Shown: one piece after another, positions 61,814 to 64,000 of the stretch
Numbering within the stretch: the stretch's first letter is position 1
Layout: each line of letters starts with the position of its first letter
DNA from: Deltaproteobacteria bacterium
GTDB taxonomy: Bacteria; Myxococcota_C; UBA6777
NCBI GenBank assembly: GCA_002731275.1
Contig: PCBK01000188.1
Coordinates: 1 to 64,000, forward strand
Direction of reading: 5' to 3'
DNA: 64,000 bases
Notes under the pieces: generated by a model
What the model was told of the DNA's origin: nothing
Databases searched by the model: none
Seen by the model: the letters and a program-made list of their open reading frames with translations, nothing else
Translations under genes and position numbers: made by a program

Positions 61814-63904
61814 ATGGTCGAAAGCTGGACTCTGACCATGAAGCCAGGATTTCTGCACGCCTGGACCGCACTTCCATCTGAATCTGTGGTCACCATTCAA
61901 CAAAGCCTGGAGACACTCCTTCAGGACCCACAGCCTGACGGTGAGAAACGCATATCCCTCCCTGGTGACGATGAAAATAGAATGCGCATGGCGATTGGGG
62001 AACACCACATCTATTATACTCTGGATGCTCCCTATATCAACTTGCTCGCCCTCCACCAAGCAAGTGAAGAGCCAAGTCCAATATCACAAACACAAGACAA
62101 AAGACCTACGCCTGAAGCCATCCCACATTGGCCAGAGGTCACCCCCAGCGTCCCCGATGTCAGCGAATGGCTTCGCCCTCTTGAAGAGCGGCCTGCTGCT
62201 CGACTCACCCGAGCCATCAATGAAGAGACTCTCAAACGCCTCGCTATTCCCAAACACTTCCACAAACAACTCAAAGGCATAGACACCCGCGACGCTCTCC
62301 TCGAATGTAGCGGTGTCCCCGACGAATACCTGCTCAAAATCGACGACGCGCTTGGAAACGTCCGCCCCATCACATCGGGCCCTGACCAGATCGTCAACGA
62401 AGTGAAAGACCTCCTCAAGTATCGCGAAGGTGAGTTGCGAGGATTCCTGCTCAAACTCAACCCAGAACAACAAAAGTTCGCGACCTGGAGGATGGATTCG
62501 ACCGGTGCGACCCTGCTCAAGGGCGGTCCAGGGACAGGAAAAAGTACCGTCGCCCTCTACAGAACCTGGAAAATGTTCCACGCCTTTCGAGAGCAAGGTG
62601 TCTTCCGACCCAAGATCCTGTTCACAACCTACACCAACGCTCTCGTCAACTTCTCCAAACAGCTTCTTCATGCTCTGATGGGGGATAATGACGAATACGT
62701 CGATGTCCGCACAGCTGATAGCCTCGTGATGAACATCGTCATGAGCCGCTATCAGAACCGACCAGACATGGCGGATAGACCGACACTGATGGCGTGCTTG
62801 GAAGAGGCCATCGAACGAACTGAGTTCGAGGGCAGTAAGATGCAAAAGAAGGCACAAGAGACCGCTATTGCCCGTCTCAATTCGGATTACCTCTTGGAAG
62901 AAATTCAGCGTATCATCGAAGCTCGCCGTCTCTACCAGCTTGATGATTATTTGAAAGCCAAACGCCCAGGACGAAAGCTCGGCTTCAACAAAATCCAGCG
63001 AAAAGCAGTCTGGGCCGTCCACAAGTCTCTTCAAGTCGTCCTGGCAGAACGACGTCTCTTCACTTGGCAGCAGCTTCGTGCAAGAGCTGCGGAGCTTGTA
63101 GAGAAAGGGCACGGTCCAGAACAATACGATGCTGTCCTGGTCGATGAAGCACAAGACCTCGACGCCAGTGTTCTCCAACTCATCGCAGAGTTGTGTAAAA
63201 CTCCCGCCAATATCTTTGTCACCGCCGACGCCAACCAGTCGATCTATGGAGGTGGATTCCGCTGGACCCATGTCCACGACGACTTGAACTTCCGTGGTCG
63301 TACAGGGGTGTTGCGTGCCAACCACCGCTCTACCCTGGAGATAGGGGAAGCCGCTCACAGCTATCTCGCGTGGGGAGCCATCGAAGGCGAGTTAGAAGAG
63401 CGCACCTATGTTAGCCACGGACCCAGGCCAGCGGTGAGAGCTGTCGAAGAAGTTGAACATGAAACACAACTCCTGTACCGCTTCTTCAAGGGAGCAGCAA
63501 AAGATCTGCGTTTTGGTCTCGGCTCATGTGCCGTTCTCTGCCCGACTCGAAAAGCCGGGGAGCGTATTGCTCAACGTCTCGAACACCTCGGAACAACTGC
63601 GACGTTCATGACAGGACAGACGCTGAATTTAGGTGCGCCTGGAATCAAGGTGATGACCCTCAAGACAGCCAAGGGGTTGGAATTCCCACTCGTCGGTATC
63701 GCAGGGTTTCTTGATAGTGAGTATCCAATTCTGCGTGACACCTTGGGTGAAGAAGAGCGAGACGAGATCCTCACACAAGAGCGCAGAACGATGTTCGTCG
63801 GGATGACCCGGGCGATGCGTGCGTTGCTGGTTGTCATCCCCTCAAGTACAACATCTCCATTGTTGGAGGGATTTGAAGATGAACACTGGAATCTCAGCAG
63901 GTAG
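61814..63904 (+). CDS. UvrD-like superfamily 1 helicase with RelE-like N-terminal domain
   Basis: The protein has 696 residues. Residues ~8-82 (MKPGFLHAWTALPSESVVTI ... RMAIGEHHIYYTLD) resemble the RelE/ParE toxin fold. After a linker, a helicase core carries GGPGTGKST (237-245), LVDEAQDLD, TADANQSIYGGGFRW, LRANHRST, TLKTAKGLEFPLV and FVGMTRAMR, all UvrD/Rep motifs. No C-terminal nuclease is visible. AAGGAG lies 6 bases before the ATG. It lies 62 bases after the methylase and 41 before the next gene, so it belongs to the operon. It is not a core class 1 DISARM gene as usually listed. It may be an accessory effector or part of a related helicase-methylase system such as Hma. Confidence 0.83.
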   Translation: MVESWTLTMKPGFLHAWTALPSESVVTIQQSLETLLQDPQPDGEKRISLPGDDENRMRMAIGEHHIYYTLDAPYINLLALHQASEEPSPISQTQDKRPTPEAIPHWPEVTPSVPDVSEWLRPLEERPAARLTRAINEETLKRLAIPKHFHKQLKGIDTRDALLECSGVPDEYLLKIDDALGNVRPITSGPDQIVNEVKDLLKYREGELRGFLLKLNPEQQKFATWRMDSTGATLLKGGPGTGKSTVALYRTWKMFHAFREQGVFRPKILFTTYTNALVNFSKQLLHALMGDNDEYVDVRTADSLVMNIVMSRYQNRPDMADRPTLMACLEEAIERTEFEGSKMQKKAQETAIARLNSDYLLEEIQRIIEARRLYQLDDYLKAKRPGRKLGFNKIQRKAVWAVHKSLQVVLAERRLFTWQQLRARAAELVEKGHGPEQYDAVLVDEAQDLDASVLQLIAELCKTPANIFVTADANQSIYGGGFRWTHVHDDLNFRGRTGVLRANHRSTLEIGEAAHSYLAWGAIEGELEERTYVSHGPRPAVRAVEEVEHETQLLYRFFKGAAKDLRFGLGSCAVLCPTRKAGERIAQRLEHLGTTATFMTGQTLNLGAPGIKVMTLKTAKGLEFPLVGIAGFLDSEYPILRDTLGEEERDEILTQERRTMFVGMTRAMRALLVVIPSSTTSPLLEGFEDEHWNLSR

Positions 63905-63945
63905 CAAGCGATCGAAAGGTAGCCCCACAAATAGAGGAAGAAATA

Positions 63946-64000
63946 ATGGAAATATATAGACTTCCCGCTGAGGTACGTGGTGGGAGAGAGTGGACAGAGC
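63946..64000 (+). CDS. Start of a fourth operon gene, cut by window end
   Basis: ATG at 63946 is preceded by GAGGAAG at a suitable distance. The 18 visible codons read MEIYRLPAEVRGGREWTE with no stop. This is too short to identify. Its position suggests it belongs to the defence operon, where drmA, drmB or drmC would be expected in a class 1 DISARM locus. Confidence 0.6.
   Translation, partial: MEIYRLPAEVRGGREWTE

Overview
The window looks like part of the chromosome of a moderate-GC member of the Myxococcota or a related deltaproteobacterial predator lineage. This is inferred from gene content: very large exported proteins with cysteine-rich, RCC1, putative-Ig, MopE and choice-of-anchor-D repeats, two proteins with C-termini resembling MYXO-CTERM sorting signals, and an Hpt/receiver/Ser-Thr kinase fusion. 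No rRNA, tRNA or CRISPR array was seen.

Layout. 1-9.7 kb is accessory: small hypothetical genes, a small cysteine-rich MYXO-CTERM-like protein, two leucine-rich-repeat proteins, an AT-rich foreign-looking gene (4.1-5.4 kb), an endonuclease/exonuclease/phosphatase-fold gene followed by a half attC-like sequence, and an ankyrin membrane protein. 10-20.9 kb carries an MDR oxidoreductase, a choice-of-anchor-D/VWA lipoprotein, a dense intergenic repeat cluster (14.3-15.6 kb), an HxlR regulator, a cysteine-rich/RCC1 lipoprotein and a membrane protein. 21-31.5 kb is mostly minus strand: a DUF3524 (tRNA-queuosine mannosyltransferase-like) glycosyltransferase, a very lysine-rich exported protein, a second choice-of-anchor-D/VWA lipoprotein, an alpha/beta hydrolase and an AspT/YidE-type transporter. 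32.3-40.2 kb is one gene for a 2632-residue surface protein. 41-46.5 kb holds a MopE/beta-propeller lipoprotein and the Hpt-REC-kinase fusion. 47-52.9 kb holds a pRiA4b ORF-3-like zinc-finger protein and its decayed partial duplicate, a divergent AraC/SDR pair and a helical hypothetical protein. 54.2-64 kb is a defence operon: a DrmD-like SNF2 helicase, a DrmMI-like adenine methylase, a UvrD-like helicase with a RelE-like N-terminus, and the first codons of a fourth gene cut by the window end.

The gaps are the most unusual part. At least four families of short intergenic repeats (called A-D here) lie mainly at gene 3' ends. Their backbones are conserved while the stems of their hairpins change in a compensated way, including G-U-compatible pairs, which suggests structured RNA or selected DNA hairpins. 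Family D is a ~180-bp MITE-like element with terminal inverted repeats; one copy supplies the stop codon of the kinase gene.

The exported and lipoprotein genes probably build the cell surface. The 54-64 kb operon probably acts in phage defence in the manner of class 1 DISARM, although drmA, drmB and drmC are not visible inside the window.
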